DNA from: Agromyces sp. S2-1-8
Lineage (GTDB): Bacteria > Actinomycetota > Actinomycetes > Actinomycetales > Microbacteriaceae
NCBI RefSeq assembly: GCF_021129215.1
Contig: NZ_JAJOLP010000001.1
Location: 2,666,001 to 2,730,000, forward strand
DNA length: 64,000 bases
Reading direction: 5' to 3'
Shown here: positions 28,301 through 37,567 of the stretch, piece by piece
How the letters are laid out: every line of letters begins with the position of its first letter
Position numbering within the stretch: position 1 is the first letter of the stretch
Position numbers and translations under genes: made by a program
Notes under the pieces: generated by a model
Told to the model about the DNA's origin: nothing
Database searches by the model: none
What the model saw: only the letters and a program-made list of their open reading frames with translations

Positions 28301-30036
28301 TACTTGATCTCCTCCGTGGCCGCGTCGTACGTCGGCGCCTCAGGGGCGTCCTTCGCCGGTCCGATGCCGACCGGGATGCCGGCCTCGGGGTGGTTGAGGT
28401 CGAACGCCGGGCGCTCCGAACGGATGCGCGGGATCGACGTGAAGTTGTGGCGCGGCGGCGGGCAGCTGGTCGCCCACTCGAGCGAGCCTCCGTACCCCCA
28501 CGGGTCGTTCACGGTGACCTTCGGCGCCCGACGGGCCGTGATGTACACGTTCAGGAAGAACGGCACGAGCGAGATCGCCAGGATGCCGGCGCCGATCGTC
28601 GACAGCTGGTTCATCCAGGTCACGTTGTCTTCGGGCAGGTACGAGAAGTACCGGCGGGGCATTCCGACGACGCCGATCCAGTGCTGGATGAGGAACGTCG
28701 TGTGGAAGCCGATGAACAGCAGCCAGAAGTGCCACTTGCCCAGCGTCTCGTTGAGCATCTTGCCGGTCCACTTGGGCCACCAGAAGTAGAAGCCCGCGAA
28801 CATCGCGAACACGACCGTGCCGAACACCACGTAGTGGAAGTGGGCGACGACGAAGTACGTGTCGGACACGTGGAAGTCGAGCGGCGGCGACGCCAGGATG
28901 ACACCGGTGAGGCCACCGAACACGAACGTGATGAGGAAGCCGAGCGACCAGATGAGCGGCGTCTCGAACGTGATCGAGCCTCGCCACATCGTGCCGATCC
29001 AGTTGAAGATCTTCACACCCGTCGGCACCGCGATCAGCATCGTCATGAGGGCGAAGAACGGCAGCAGCACGGAGCCGGTGACGTACATGTGGTGCGCCCA
29101 TACCGTGACCGACAGGGCCGCGATCGCGATCGTCGCGTAGATGAGGGTCTTGTAGCCGAAGATCGGCTTGCGGCTGAACACCGGGAAGATCTCGGACACG
29201 ATGCCGAAGAACGGCAGCGCGATGATGTAGACCTCGGGGTGTCCGAAGAACCAGAACAGGTGCTGCCAGAGGATGACGCCGCCGTTGGCCGGGTCATAGA
29301 CGTGCGCGTCGAAGATGCGGTCGGCACCGGCCGCGAGCAGGGCGGCCGCGAGGACCGGGAACGCCATCAGGATGAGGATCGACGTGACGAGCGTGTTCCA
29401 CGTGAAGATCGGCATGCGGAACATGGTCATGCCGGGTGCGCGCATCGTGATGATCGTCGTGATGAAGTTCACGGCACCGAGGATGGTGCCGAAGCCCGAG
29501 AGGCCGAGGCCCAGCATCCAGAGGTTGCCGCCGACACCCGGCGAGAACGTCGTCGAAGCGAGCGGCTGATAGGCGAACCAGCCGAACGATGCGGCGCCCT
29601 GCGGCGTGAGGAAGCCTGCGACCGCCATGAGCGAACCGAAGTTGAACAGCCAGTAGGCGAACGCATTCAGACGCGGGAACGCCACGTCGGGAGCACCGAT
29701 CTGCAGCGGCATGAGCACGTTGGCGAACCCGGCGAACAGCGGCGTCGCGAACATGAGCAGCATGATCGTGCCGTGCATCGTGAACAGCTGGTTGTACTGC
29801 TCGCGGGTCTGCAGCAGCTCGAGACCGGGCTCGAAGAGCTGGGCGCGGATGATCAGCGCCATCACGCCGCCGATGCAGAAGTAGATGAAGGAGGTGATCA
29901 GGTACATGTACCCGATGACCTTGTGGTCGGTGGAGGTGATCCACTTGACGAGGACGTTGCCCTTGCGTTCGACCTTGGAGGCGCCGAACGGCAAGCTGCT
30001 CGACTGCGGCCGAGCCGGTGCGGTCGTGGTGCTCAT
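28300..30036 (-). CDS. ctaD: CtaD: cytochrome aa3 oxidase subunit I
   Basis: The 578-residue catalytic subunit has twelve helices. It carries the haem a and a3 and CuB ligands: HGTIMLLMF early, [14 protein letters not shown] for CuB and the cross-linked Tyr, [10 protein letters not shown], and HFHYVVFG near the end of the core. It reduces oxygen to water while pumping protons. The ATG at 30036 overlaps the ctaC stop (ATGA) and its own stop overlaps the ctaF start, so the three genes are tightly coupled. Confidence 0.95.
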   Translation of the reverse strand: MSTTTAPARPQSSSLPFGASKVERKGNVLVKWITSTDHKVIGYMYLITSFIYFCIGGVMALIIRAQLFEPGLELLQTREQYNQLFTMHGTIMLLMFATPLFAGFANVLMPLQIGAPDVAFPRLNAFAYWLFNFGSLMAVAGFLTPQGAASFGWFAYQPLASTTFSPGVGGNLWMLGLGLSGFGTILGAVNFITTIITMRAPGMTMFRMPIFTWNTLVTSILILMAFPVLAAALLAAGADRIFDAHVYDPANGGVILWQHLFWFFGHPEVYIIALPFFGIVSEIFPVFSRKPIFGYKTLIYATIAIAALSVTVWAHHMYVTGSVLLPFFALMTMLIAVPTGVKIFNWIGTMWRGSITFETPLIWSLGFLITFVFGGLTGVILASPPLDFHVSDTYFVVAHFHYVVFGTVVFAMFAGFYFWWPKWTGKMLNETLGKWHFWLLFIGFHTTFLIQHWIGVVGMPRRYFSYLPEDNVTWMNQLSTIGAGILAISLVPFFLNVYITARRAPKVTVNDPWGYGGSLEWATSCPPPRHNFTSIPRIRSERPAFDLNHPEAGIPVGIGPAKDAPEAPTYDAATEEIK

Positions 30037-30935
30037 TCGGCTTCTCGCTCTTCCTTCAGTTCGGGTGCGCCTGCGCCGGGCAGGTTCTGGTTGCGGTCGT
30101 ACTCGCTCGACAGCTGGCCCTCCTGGCCCGCGTCGCGGAGTGACTGGATGTAGTCGTCGTATTCGGCCTGGGAGACGACCTTGACGTTGAAGAGCATGAG
30201 CGAGTGGTACTCGCCGCAGAGCTCGGCGCACTTGCCGGCGTAGGTGCCCTCGCGCTCGGGGACGAACGACATGTAGTTCGTCTTACCCGGGTACATGTCC
30301 TTCTTGTAGAGGAAGTCCACCACCCAGAAGGAGTGGATCACGTCGCGCGACTCGAGCTCGATCTCGACGTTCGCGCCGACGGGCAGGTAGAGGGTCGGCA
30401 GTTCCGACTGCACGAGCGAGCCCTTCGGGCCCTCTTCGTCGAGCTGTCCCTGGATGCCGGGCGAGTAGACGTCTTCCTTCACGTAGTTGAAGTCCCACGC
30501 CCACTGCTTCGCGATGACCTCGACCTGGACGTCGACGTCGTCGGCGGCGAAGCGCTGCTCGATCTGCTCCTGGTCGCGCGCGGTGAACGCGAAGAACCCG
30601 AGCACGAGGATGAGCGGGACGATCGTGTAGAAGACCTCGATCGGCATGTTGTAGCGCAGCTGGACGGGCAGACCCGTCTGCCCCTTGCGCCGGCGGTACG
30701 CGATGACCGCCCAGATCGTGAGGCCCCAGGTGATGACGCCGACGATCAGCAGCACGACCCACGACGTGACCCAGAGGCCGCGAACGGTGTCGGTGTGATT
30801 CGTGACCGGTGCCTCGCCCTCGACGAAGCCGGGGAGGAATCCGTTGAGCTGCGCCTGCGTGCAACCGGCGAGCACGAGGCTGAGAGACGCTGCGATCGGG
30901 ATAGCAGCCCATCGGAGACGGCGATTGTGGCGCAC
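30033..30935 (-). CDS. ctaC: CtaC: cytochrome aa3 oxidase subunit II
   Basis: A 300-residue lipoprotein subunit. The signal peptide ends in lipobox LAGC. Two membrane helices follow (about 53-75 and 98-118), then the extracytoplasmic cupredoxin domain with the CuA ligands [12 protein letters not shown] (about 234-245). KQWAWDFNY is the aromatic patch that receives electrons. The GTG start has AAAGG 6 nt upstream. It is the first gene of ctaC-ctaD-ctaF. A 52-nt leader holds a perfect palindrome that could regulate expression. Confidence 0.94.
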   Translation of the reverse strand: MRHNRRLRWAAIPIAASLSLVLAGCTQAQLNGFLPGFVEGEAPVTNHTDTVRGLWVTSWVVLLIVGVITWGLTIWAVIAYRRRKGQTGLPVQLRYNMPIEVFYTIVPLILVLGFFAFTARDQEQIEQRFAADDVDVQVEVIAKQWAWDFNYVKEDVYSPGIQGQLDEEGPKGSLVQSELPTLYLPVGANVEIELESRDVIHSFWVVDFLYKKDMYPGKTNYMSFVPEREGTYAGKCAELCGEYHSLMLFNVKVVSQAEYDDYIQSLRDAGQEGQLSSEYDRNQNLPGAGAPELKEEREAE

Positions 30936-30960
30936 CGGTGACCTTTCGGGAGACTCGAAG

Positions 30961-30979
30961 GCGCTTCACAGTGAAGCGC
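30961..30979. promoter_or_regulatory. Perfect palindrome GCGCTTCAC-A-GTGAAGCGC in the ctaC leader
   Basis: A 9-1-9 inverted repeat lies between the predicted ctaC transcription start (about 30987) and its ribosome-binding site. The single-base centre suits a dimeric protein-binding site better than an mRNA hairpin. A role in controlling oxidase expression is inferred. Confidence 0.5.
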
Positions 30980-30993
30980 GGTGATCGATGTCT

Positions 30994-30999
30994 AGCCTA
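30994..30999 (-). promoter_or_regulatory. -10 element (TAGGCT) of ctaC
   Basis: TAGGCT on the minus strand predicts transcription from about 30987 and a 52-nt leader for ctaC-ctaD-ctaF. Confidence 0.5.
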
Positions 31000-31090
31000 C
31001 TCCGACTCGGCACCCGAGGTGTGCATCCACGGCCGATGTCGGGCGCGCCGCGGGGCGGAATCATCGGTGGATCGGCCCAAATGCACGAAA

Positions 31091-31113
31091 GGGGGCCGCA
31101 AGATGCGGCCCCC
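31091..31113 (-). terminator. Terminator downstream of erpA
   Basis: GGGGGCCGC (31091-31099) pairs with GCGGCCCCC (31105-31113) around a 5-nt loop. On the minus strand it is followed by TTTCG. It lies 23 bp after the erpA stop. Confidence 0.8.
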
Positions 31114-31135
31114 TCTCAGGAAGATGCGGTAGCGC

Positions 31136-31486
31136 TCAGTGGAACGAGTCGCCGCACGCGCAGCTGCCCTGCGCGTTCGGGTTGTCGATCGTGAACCCCT
31201 GCTTCTGGATGGTGTCCTCGAAGTCGATCGCCGCGCCGTCGAGGTACGGCACGCTCATCTTGTCGACCACGACCTCGACGCCGTCGAAGTCGACGACGGC
31301 GTCGCCGTCGAGCAGGCGCTCGTCGAAGTAGAGCTGGTAGATGAGGCCGGAGCAGCCGCCGGGCTGCACCGCGACCCGCAGGCGCAGGTCGTCGCGGCCC
31401 TCCTGCTCGAGGAGGCTGCGCACCTTGTCGGCGGCGGGGTCGCTCAGCTTCACGCCGTGCGTGGTCTCGGTGATCGTGTCGCTCAT
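31136..31486 (-). CDS. erpA: ErpA/HesB-type iron-sulfur cluster insertion protein
   Basis: A 116-residue A-type carrier that passes iron-sulfur clusters to target enzymes. The three conserved cysteines are present: one in QPGGCSGLIYQL (about 45) and the C-terminal CAC (about 109 and 111) in GSCACGDSFH. The ATG has GAGGAGAG upstream. It ends at its own hairpin. It lies beside ctaC, as in mycobacteria, and could serve the Rieske protein QcrA and lipoyl synthase LipA in this window, though its clients are not shown by sequence. Confidence 0.92.
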   Translation of the reverse strand: MSDTITETTHGVKLSDPAADKVRSLLEQEGRDDLRLRVAVQPGGCSGLIYQLYFDERLLDGDAVVDFDGVEVVVDKMSVPYLDGAAIDFEDTIQKQGFTIDNPNAQGSCACGDSFH

Positions 31487-31567
31487 GTCTCTCCTCGATG
31501 CGTCAGGAACGCGGAATCCTCGTTCCATGGTAACCGTCGTGAGCACCGCGACGGCTGTGAGTCGTCA

Positions 31568-33010
31568 TCATTCCGTCGTGCGGGCGTCCAGTCGCGCGAG
31601 GAACAGCGTCTCGGCCAGCACCGAGCGCCGGAAGACGCCGAGGTGCAGCGACTCGTTCGGACTGTGCGCGCGCGAGTCGGGGTCCTCGACTCCGGTGACG
31701 AGGATCTGGGCGGCGGGGAACTCGTCGACGAGCTCGGCGATGAACGGGATCGAGCCGCCGACGCCCATCTCGACGGGCTCGCGCCCCCAGGCCTCGGCCA
31801 TCGCGGCGCGAGTCTCCGCCACGGCCCAGCCGGTCGTGTCGACGAGGAACGGCTGCCCAGTGTCGACGTCGTCGAAGGTGAGTCTCGCGCCGAACGGTGC
31901 GTTCGCCTCGAGGTGCGTGCGGATGGCCTCGTACGCCTCCCTTGCGTCCTGCCCCGGCGCGACGCGCGCGCTCACCCGGACCTTCACACCGGGCACGAGC
32001 GTGTTCGAGGCGTTCGCGATGTCGGGGGCGTCGATGCCGGTGATCGTGATCGAGGGCTTCGCCCAGATGCGCGAGAGGATCGAGTCGCGACCGACGGGTT
32101 CGACCCCGTCGAGCAGTCCCGTCTCGGCGCGCAGCTGCGCCTCGTCGTACTCGGGCGTCTCGAAGTCGGCCGACGTCAGCCCCTCGACCGCGACGGCGCC
32201 GTCCGCGTCCCACAGTGTGTCGAGCAGCCGGATGGCGGCGAACATCGCGTCGGGCACCGCCCCGCCGAACATGCCCGAGTGCGAGGCATGGCCCAGCGTG
32301 TCGATGCGCAGGTTGAACGCGACGGCTCCGCGCAGCGCGACGGTGATCGCGGGCGTCTCGAGGTCCCAGTTGCCGGAGTCGGCGACGATGATCGCATCGG
32401 CGGCGAGGAGCTCGCGGTGTTCGCGCAGGAAGTTGCCGAACGACTGCGAGAGGTACTCCTCCTCGCCCTCGATGAAGACGGCGATGCCGAGGTCGAGGTC
32501 GGGGCCGAGCGCCTCGGTGAGGGCGCGGATCGAAGCGACGTGCGCCATGATGCCGGCCTTGTCGTCGGCCGCACCGCGGCCGTACAGCCGGTCGCCGCGG
32601 AGGGTCGGCTCGAACGGCGCGGAGTCCCAGTCCTCGTCCTTGCCGGGGGGCTGGACGTCATGGTGAGCGTAGAGGAGCACCGTCGGGCGGCCGTTGCGCG
32701 CGGCACGGTGCGCGATCACGGCGGGCGCGCCGAGCTGCGGCTCGGCATCGTCCTCGGCGCCGGCGACCGGGGCGCGGCGGACATCCACGAGGTCGAAGAC
32801 GCCGAGCCCGCGGACGAGTTCGGCGACGGCTTCGGCGCTCGCGTGCACGTGCGCCGGGTCGAAGGCCGGCCACGACACCGACGGGATCTTCACGAGACGG
32901 GTGAGGTCGGCGATCGTCGACGGGAAGCCCGCCTCGACGGCCGCCCGCAATTCGTCGGCCTTCGGGGTGGTCGCCGCGGATCCCGCAGCGGTGGGGAGAG
33001 AGTCGGTCAT
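31568..33010 (-). CDS. M20 family dipeptidase/peptidase
   Basis: A 480-residue zinc peptidase of the M20 (ArgE/DapE/CPG2-like) family. Metal- and catalysis-related motifs are VLLYAHHDVQPPG (about 110-122), YGRGAADDKAG (about 144-154) and the EGEEEYLS segment with the catalytic Glu (about 179-186). A dimerisation insert with HASHSGMFGG follows. Domain layout matches carnosinase-like dipeptidases, so di- or tripeptides are likely substrates. The start at 33010 is leaderless, TAAGAT ending 7 nt upstream. It is divergent from the DUF3043 gene. Confidence 0.9.
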   Translation of the reverse strand: MTDSLPTAAGSAATTPKADELRAAVEAGFPSTIADLTRLVKIPSVSWPAFDPAHVHASAEAVAELVRGLGVFDLVDVRRAPVAGAEDDAEPQLGAPAVIAHRAARNGRPTVLLYAHHDVQPPGKDEDWDSAPFEPTLRGDRLYGRGAADDKAGIMAHVASIRALTEALGPDLDLGIAVFIEGEEEYLSQSFGNFLREHRELLAADAIIVADSGNWDLETPAITVALRGAVAFNLRIDTLGHASHSGMFGGAVPDAMFAAIRLLDTLWDADGAVAVEGLTSADFETPEYDEAQLRAETGLLDGVEPVGRDSILSRIWAKPSITITGIDAPDIANASNTLVPGVKVRVSARVAPGQDAREAYEAIRTHLEANAPFGARLTFDDVDTGQPFLVDTTGWAVAETRAAMAEAWGREPVEMGVGGSIPFIAELVDEFPAAQILVTGVEDPDSRAHSPNESLHLGVFRRSVLAETLFLARLDARTTE

Positions 33011-33017
33011 GCCGGTA

Positions 33018-33023
33018 ATCTTA
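33018..33023 (-). promoter_or_regulatory. -10 element (TAAGAT) of leaderless M20 peptidase gene
   Basis: TAAGAT on the minus strand is 7 nt from the ATG at 33010, with no ribosome-binding site between them. Confidence 0.6.
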
Positions 33024-33047
33024 AGGGGAACCGATTCGAGGGATCCC

Positions 33048-33635
33048 GTGGCAAAGCACCCCAACAGCACCGATCAGCCGAGCGCCGAGTCGCTCGAAGA
33101 GACCCAGGCGCGCCTGAAGCAGGGCGGCAAGGGCGCCCCCACCCCGACGCGCGCCGAGCGCGAGGCCGCGAACAAGCGCCCGCTCGTTCCGAACGACCGC
33201 AAGGAGGCGGCGAAGCAGGCCCGCGCGAAGGCGGCCGATGCGCGCGAGAAGGCCCGCGTCGGCATGGCGATGGGCGACGAGAAGTACCTGCCCGCCCGCG
33301 ACCGCGGCCCGCAGAAGAAGTACGTGCGCGACTACGTCGACGCACGCTTCAGCGTCGGCGAGGTGCTCATCCCTGTCATGTTCGCCGTGATCGTGCTGAC
33401 GTTCATCCCGAGCGCCGAGATCCAGGCGGCGAGCATCATGCTGCTGTGGGCGTTCTTCCTGATCGCGCTCGTCGACGTCGTCATCCTGGGCTTCACGCTG
33501 CAGCGGAAGCTCACGGCGAAGTTCGGCGAGGGAAAGGTCGAGCGCGTGCGCTGGTACGCGGCGATGCGCGCCCTCCAGCTGCGTGCGCTCCGTCTTCCGA
33601 AGCCTCAGGTGAAGCGCCGCCAGTACCCGGCCTGA
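33048..33635 (+). CDS. DUF3043 family membrane protein
   Basis: A 195-residue actinobacterial protein of unknown function. A charged N-terminal half rich in Lys, Arg, Ala and Glu (about 1-90) precedes two membrane helices (about 104-124 and 129-150), then a basic tail ending KRRQYPA. The segments DARFSVGEVLIP and the Lys/Arg-rich start are typical of DUF3043. The GTG start has GAGGG 5 nt upstream. Its place next to erpA and the cta genes is conserved in several actinobacteria. It ends at a hairpin. Confidence 0.85.
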   Translation: MAKHPNSTDQPSAESLEETQARLKQGGKGAPTPTRAEREAANKRPLVPNDRKEAAKQARAKAADAREKARVGMAMGDEKYLPARDRGPQKKYVRDYVDARFSVGEVLIPVMFAVIVLTFIPSAEIQAASIMLLWAFFLIALVDVVILGFTLQRKLTAKFGEGKVERVRWYAAMRALQLRALRLPKPQVKRRQYPA

Positions 33636-33663
33636 GCACGGTTCAGCGCCGATCGACTCCGTC

Positions 33664-33698
33664 ACGGCCCGGTCGAGGGATGCCTCGTGCCGGGCCGT
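33664..33698. terminator. Bidirectional terminator hairpin
   Basis: ACGGCCCGG (33664-33672) pairs with CCGGGCCGT (33690-33698), with an inner CGAGG/CCTCG stem. It separates the convergent DUF3043 gene and the alkaline-phosphatase-fold gene. Confidence 0.75.
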
Positions 33699-33705
33699 CG
33701 TCGTC

Positions 33706-34854
33706 TCACCCCCGTGCGAACGCCCCGAGCCTGATGAACGGCACGCGCATCTCCTCGTCGGTGAGCGAACCGTGCTGCCCGATCATCTTCTCGGCCTGCC
33801 GGTCGGCGAGTCGGGCGTCGTAGTAGGCGATGCCGGCCCGCGCCGCGACCAGCAGGTCGCCGATGCGCGGTGCGACCACGGGGTCGACGTCGCCGAAGAG
33901 CCGCGCCCCGATCGCCTCGGCGCGGGTCATGACCCATGCCCGGCGCGACTCCGCTTCACGCCACGCTGCGACGACCGACGCACGCTCGGGTTCGTCGAGG
34001 CCGGGTTCGAAGTAGAGCTGCAGGCAGCGCGGCTCGCCGCCGACGTGCCGTACGCCGTCGACGAGCGCCGGCCTGGCGTCCACGAACACGTGCCGGTGCG
34101 CGGGAACGTCGACCACGCCGTGGTCCGCCGTGACGACGAGGCCCGTGCCACGAGGCATCCGCTTCTCGAACGACGCCGCCTCGGCGTCGAGCTGTTCGAG
34201 GAGCCCGAGCCAGCGGTCGGACTCCCAGCCGTGCGCGTGCGCGGCCTGGTCGAGTTCGGGCACGTAGAGGTAGACGAGCGCCGGTTCGCCGGACGAGAGC
34301 ACGTCGAGCGCAGCGGAGAAGCGATCGGAGATCGACGCGCCGGCCACGTAACGGGCTCCGCGCAGCACTGCGCGCGTGAATCCCGAGTCGACGTACCGGG
34401 GTGCGCCGATCGCGACGGCGTCGACCCCTCGCTCCCCTGCCGCCTCGAAGACCGTGCCCCGTCGTTGCCAGGTCTCCGGTCGCATCCGGTCGTCCCAGCC
34501 GTTCAGCTGGTTCACGAGGCGATCGTTCGCCCCGTCGAGCGTGCGGTAGCCGACGAGGCCGTGCTCGCCGGGACGCGCAGCCGTCGTGAGGCTCGCGAGC
34601 GCCGCCGCCGTCGTCGACGGGAAGACGGTGCGCGCGACATCCCGCTTGCCGAACCGCGATGCGAGGAAGCGGGCGTGACCGGCGCGGCCCCGGAGGTTCG
34701 CGGCGCCGAGCCCGTCGACGAGCAGCACCACCGCGCTGCGCGACGCCGGGAAGCCCAGTGGGTTCGCCTCGCCCGAGAGGCTCGCGAGGCAACTCTCGAG
34801 CACCTCGGTGAGGTGCGGAGGCGTGTCGGCGGGCACCGGTAGCATGGCAGACAT
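33706..34854 (-). CDS. Nucleotide pyrophosphatase/phosphodiesterase family protein
   Basis: A 382-residue alkaline-phosphatase-superfamily hydrolase. The first metal site is [12 protein letters not shown] (about 44-55), the nucleophile is the Thr in [13 protein letters not shown], and further metal ligands are in [13 protein letters not shown] and [16 protein letters not shown]. This arrangement matches nucleotide pyrophosphatase/phosphodiesterase enzymes. No signal peptide is seen, so it appears cytoplasmic. The natural substrate is unknown. CAGACT ends 7 nt before the ATG at 34854, compatible with a leaderless start. It is divergent from parC. Confidence 0.87.
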   Translation of the reverse strand: MSAMLPVPADTPPHLTEVLESCLASLSGEANPLGFPASRSAVVLLVDGLGAANLRGRAGHARFLASRFGKRDVARTVFPSTTAAALASLTTAARPGEHGLVGYRTLDGANDRLVNQLNGWDDRMRPETWQRRGTVFEAAGERGVDAVAIGAPRYVDSGFTRAVLRGARYVAGASISDRFSAALDVLSSGEPALVYLYVPELDQAAHAHGWESDRWLGLLEQLDAEAASFEKRMPRGTGLVVTADHGVVDVPAHRHVFVDARPALVDGVRHVGGEPRCLQLYFEPGLDEPERASVVAAWREAESRRAWVMTRAEAIGARLFGDVDPVVAPRIGDLLVAARAGIAYYDARLADRQAEKMIGQHGSLTDEEMRVPFIRLGAFARG

Positions 34855-34929
34855 CGCGCCCAGTCTGGCATAGGCAGGGCGCGCCCCCGTTCCACCGCGT
34901 GCTCGGCACGCACGGCACAGAGAACACGG

Positions 34930-37404
34930 ATGACCCGAGCCAAATCGCAGCCAGCCGACGACCCGATCGTCGAGCGCATCGAAGACGTCGACGTCGCCAC
35001 CGAGATGCAGGGCTCGTTCCTCGAGTACGCCTACTCGGTGATCTACTCGCGCGCGCTTCCCGACGCCCGTGACGGACTCAAGCCCGTGCAGCGTCGCATC
35101 ATCTACCAGATGACCGAGATGGGCCTCCGGCCCGACAAGGGCCACGTGAAGTCGGCCCGAGTGGTCGGCGAGGTGATGGGCAAGCTCCACCCGCACGGTG
35201 ATACGGCGATCTACGACGCGCTCGTGCGCATGGCGCAGCCGTTCACGCTCCGGGTGCCGCTCGTCGACGGCCACGGCAACTTCGGTTCGCTCGACGACGG
35301 CCCCGCGGCCCCGCGGTACACCGAGGCCCGGCTCGCCTCCCCCGCGCTCGCGATGGCCGAGGGACTCGACGAGGACGTCGTCGACTTCGTGCCGAACTAC
35401 GACAACCAGCTCACGCAGCCCGAGGTGCTGCCGAGCGCGTACCCGAACCTGCTCGTGAACGGCGCCAGCGGCATCGCCGTCGGCATGGCGACGAACATGG
35501 CGCCGCACAACCTGATCGAGGTCGTCGGCGCGGCGCGTCATCTCATCGCGCATCCGAACGCGACGCTCGACGAGCTCATGGAGTTCGTGCCGGGCCCAGA
35601 CCTGCCGACCGGCGGCACCATCGTCGGCCTCTCCGGCATCAAAGACGCGTATGCGACCGGCCGCGGCAGCTTCAAGACCCGTGCGAAGGTCTCGGTCGAG
35701 CAGCTGACGGCGCGCAAGACGGGGCTCGTCGTCACCGAGCTCCCCTATCTCGTCGGCCCCGAGAAGGTCATCGAGAAGATCAAAGACGGCGTGAACGCCA
35801 AGAAAATCAACGGCATCTCCGACGTCACCGATCTCACCGACCGGGCGAACGGCCTGCGACTCGTCATCGGCATCAAGACCGGCTTCAGCCCCGATGCGGT
35901 GCTCGAACAGCTCTACCGGCTCACGCCCCTCGAGGACTCGTTCAACATCAACAACGTCGCACTCGTCGACGGCGGGCCCCAGACGCTCGGCCTCCGCGAA
36001 CTCCTGCAGGTGTACGTCGGCCACCGCATCGCGGTCGTCACCCGGCGGTCGGAGTACCGGCTCGCACGTCGCCGTGAGCGCCTGCACCTCGTCGACGGCC
36101 TGCTCATCGCGATCCTCGACATCGACGAGGTCATCCAGGTCATCCGCTCGAGTGACGACACCGCGGCTGCTCGCACCCGCCTGATGGAGGTGTTCGACCT
36201 CAGCCAGGTGCAGGCCGAGTACATCCTCGAGCTGCAGCTGCGCCGGCTCACGAAGTTCTCCCGCATCGAGCTCGAGGCCGAGCGCGACCGGCTCCGCGCC
36301 GAGATCGAGGAGCTCGAGACGCTGCTCGCGAGCCGCCACCGCATCGAGGCGCTCGTCTCCGACGAGCTCGCCGAGGTCGCCGAGCGGTTCGGCACCCCTC
36401 GCCGCACGCTCCTCACCGATGCCCGGCCGTCGATCGCGGGAGCTGCCGCCAAGCGCGCCGCAGCCGTCCTCGAGGTGGCCGACGTGCCGTGCCGCGTCTT
36501 CCTCTCGGCGACGGGGCGCATCGCCCGCGTGGACCTTCCCGAGGGTCCCGACGGCCCCCCGTCGATCTCCCCGCCTGCCCGGCGCAGCAAGCACGACGCG
36601 ATCCGTTCGTCGCTCGACACGACGAGCCGTTCCGAGATCGGCGCGGTGACGAGCCTCGGCCGCCTCATCCGGTTCACGCCGGTCGACCTGCCGATGCTGC
36701 CGCCGACCTCGGTGCAGCTCGGCGCCGGCGTGAAGATCGGCGACTACCTCGCCCTGCCGAACCGCGACGAGCGCGTCCTCGCCATCGTCTCGCTCGACGC
36801 CGACCGCTCGATCGCGCTCGGCACGAAGCAGGGCGTCGTCAAGCGCGTCGCGACGGGGGCCTATCCGAGCAAGCCCGAGTTCGAGGTGATCGGGCTCAAG
36901 GCGGGCGACGAGGTCGTCGGCGCCGTGCAGGGCGACGAGACCGACGAACTCGTGTTCGTGGCTTCCGATGCGCAACTGCTGCGGTTCCCGGCTGCGTCGG
37001 TGCGCCCGCAGGGCTGCCCTGCCGGCGGCATGGCCGGCATCAACCTCGGCAGTGGTGCGCACGTCATCCACTTCACGAGCGTGCCCGCGGTCTCCGCCGA
37101 AGCGACCGTCGTCGTCACTGTCGCCGCTTCGAGCGACACCTTGCTCGGCACCGACCCCGGCAGCGCGAAGGTGAGCGACTTCGGCGAGTTCCCCGCGAAG
37201 GGCCGGGCGACGGGCGGTGTGCGCGCGCAGCGGTTCCTCAAGGGCGAGGACGCACTGCACCTCGCGTGGGTCGGCGTTTCGCCCGCCTTGGCCGTCGGCA
37301 CGGACGGCTCGTCGCGCGACCTGCCCGATTCCGGTGCGAAACGGGATGCCTCGGGGCAGGCGCTCGGCGCGGTCATCGGCGCGGTCGGCCGGCGGATCGG
37401 CTGA
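34930..37404 (+). CDS. parC: ParC: topoisomerase IV (GyrA-type) subunit A
   Basis: This 824-residue DNA-cleaving subunit of a type IIA topoisomerase has the catalytic Tyr in [10 protein letters not shown] (about 132). The quinolone-resistance region [17 protein letters not shown] has Thr and Asp at the two usual resistance positions. The long coiled coil and C-gate follow at about 395-480 ([10 protein letters not shown]), then the C-terminal beta-pinwheel. A separate parE lies convergent, 163 bp away. Pairing with parE beside sigA suggests topoisomerase IV-like function distinct from gyrase, as in streptomycetes. Confidence 0.9.
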   Translation: MTRAKSQPADDPIVERIEDVDVATEMQGSFLEYAYSVIYSRALPDARDGLKPVQRRIIYQMTEMGLRPDKGHVKSARVVGEVMGKLHPHGDTAIYDALVRMAQPFTLRVPLVDGHGNFGSLDDGPAAPRYTEARLASPALAMAEGLDEDVVDFVPNYDNQLTQPEVLPSAYPNLLVNGASGIAVGMATNMAPHNLIEVVGAARHLIAHPNATLDELMEFVPGPDLPTGGTIVGLSGIKDAYATGRGSFKTRAKVSVEQLTARKTGLVVTELPYLVGPEKVIEKIKDGVNAKKINGISDVTDLTDRANGLRLVIGIKTGFSPDAVLEQLYRLTPLEDSFNINNVALVDGGPQTLGLRELLQVYVGHRIAVVTRRSEYRLARRRERLHLVDGLLIAILDIDEVIQVIRSSDDTAAARTRLMEVFDLSQVQAEYILELQLRRLTKFSRIELEAERDRLRAEIEELETLLASRHRIEALVSDELAEVAERFGTPRRTLLTDARPSIAGAAAKRAAAVLEVADVPCRVFLSATGRIARVDLPEGPDGPPSISPPARRSKHDAIRSSLDTTSRSEIGAVTSLGRLIRFTPVDLPMLPPTSVQLGAGVKIGDYLALPNRDERVLAIVSLDADRSIALGTKQGVVKRVATGAYPSKPEFEVIGLKAGDEVVGAVQGDETDELVFVASDAQLLRFPAASVRPQGCPAGGMAGINLGSGAHVIHFTSVPAVSAEATVVVTVAASSDTLLGTDPGSAKVSDFGEFPAKGRATGGVRAQRFLKGEDALHLAWVGVSPALAVGTDGSSRDLPDSGAKRDASGQALGAVIGAVGRRIG

Positions 37405-37526
37405 TCGCCGAGGTCAGCGGTCGGCCGTCCCGGCCGATCCGATTCGCGCCGCCGGGGTGACCCGGCGAGTCGGTCACGGCGTGTTCGGCGCTGGTCGACA
37501 CCGATGCGCCGGCGATCGCACGACAC

Positions 37527-37554
37527 CCCGCCTCCGGCGTTGACCGGAGGCGGG
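37527..37554. terminator. Bidirectional terminator hairpin between parC and parE
   Basis: CCCGCCTCCGG (37527-37537) pairs perfectly with CCGGAGGCGGG (37544-37554) around a 6-nt loop, between convergent genes. Confidence 0.8.
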
Positions 37555-37567
37555 TCGGGACGGACGA

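Noticed and set aside
34855-37260. Very long minus-strand open frame running on from the alkaline-phosphatase-fold gene
   Set aside because: It is antisense to parC, rich in Arg, Asp and His, and has no domains. Only the part up to 34854 is a real gene.
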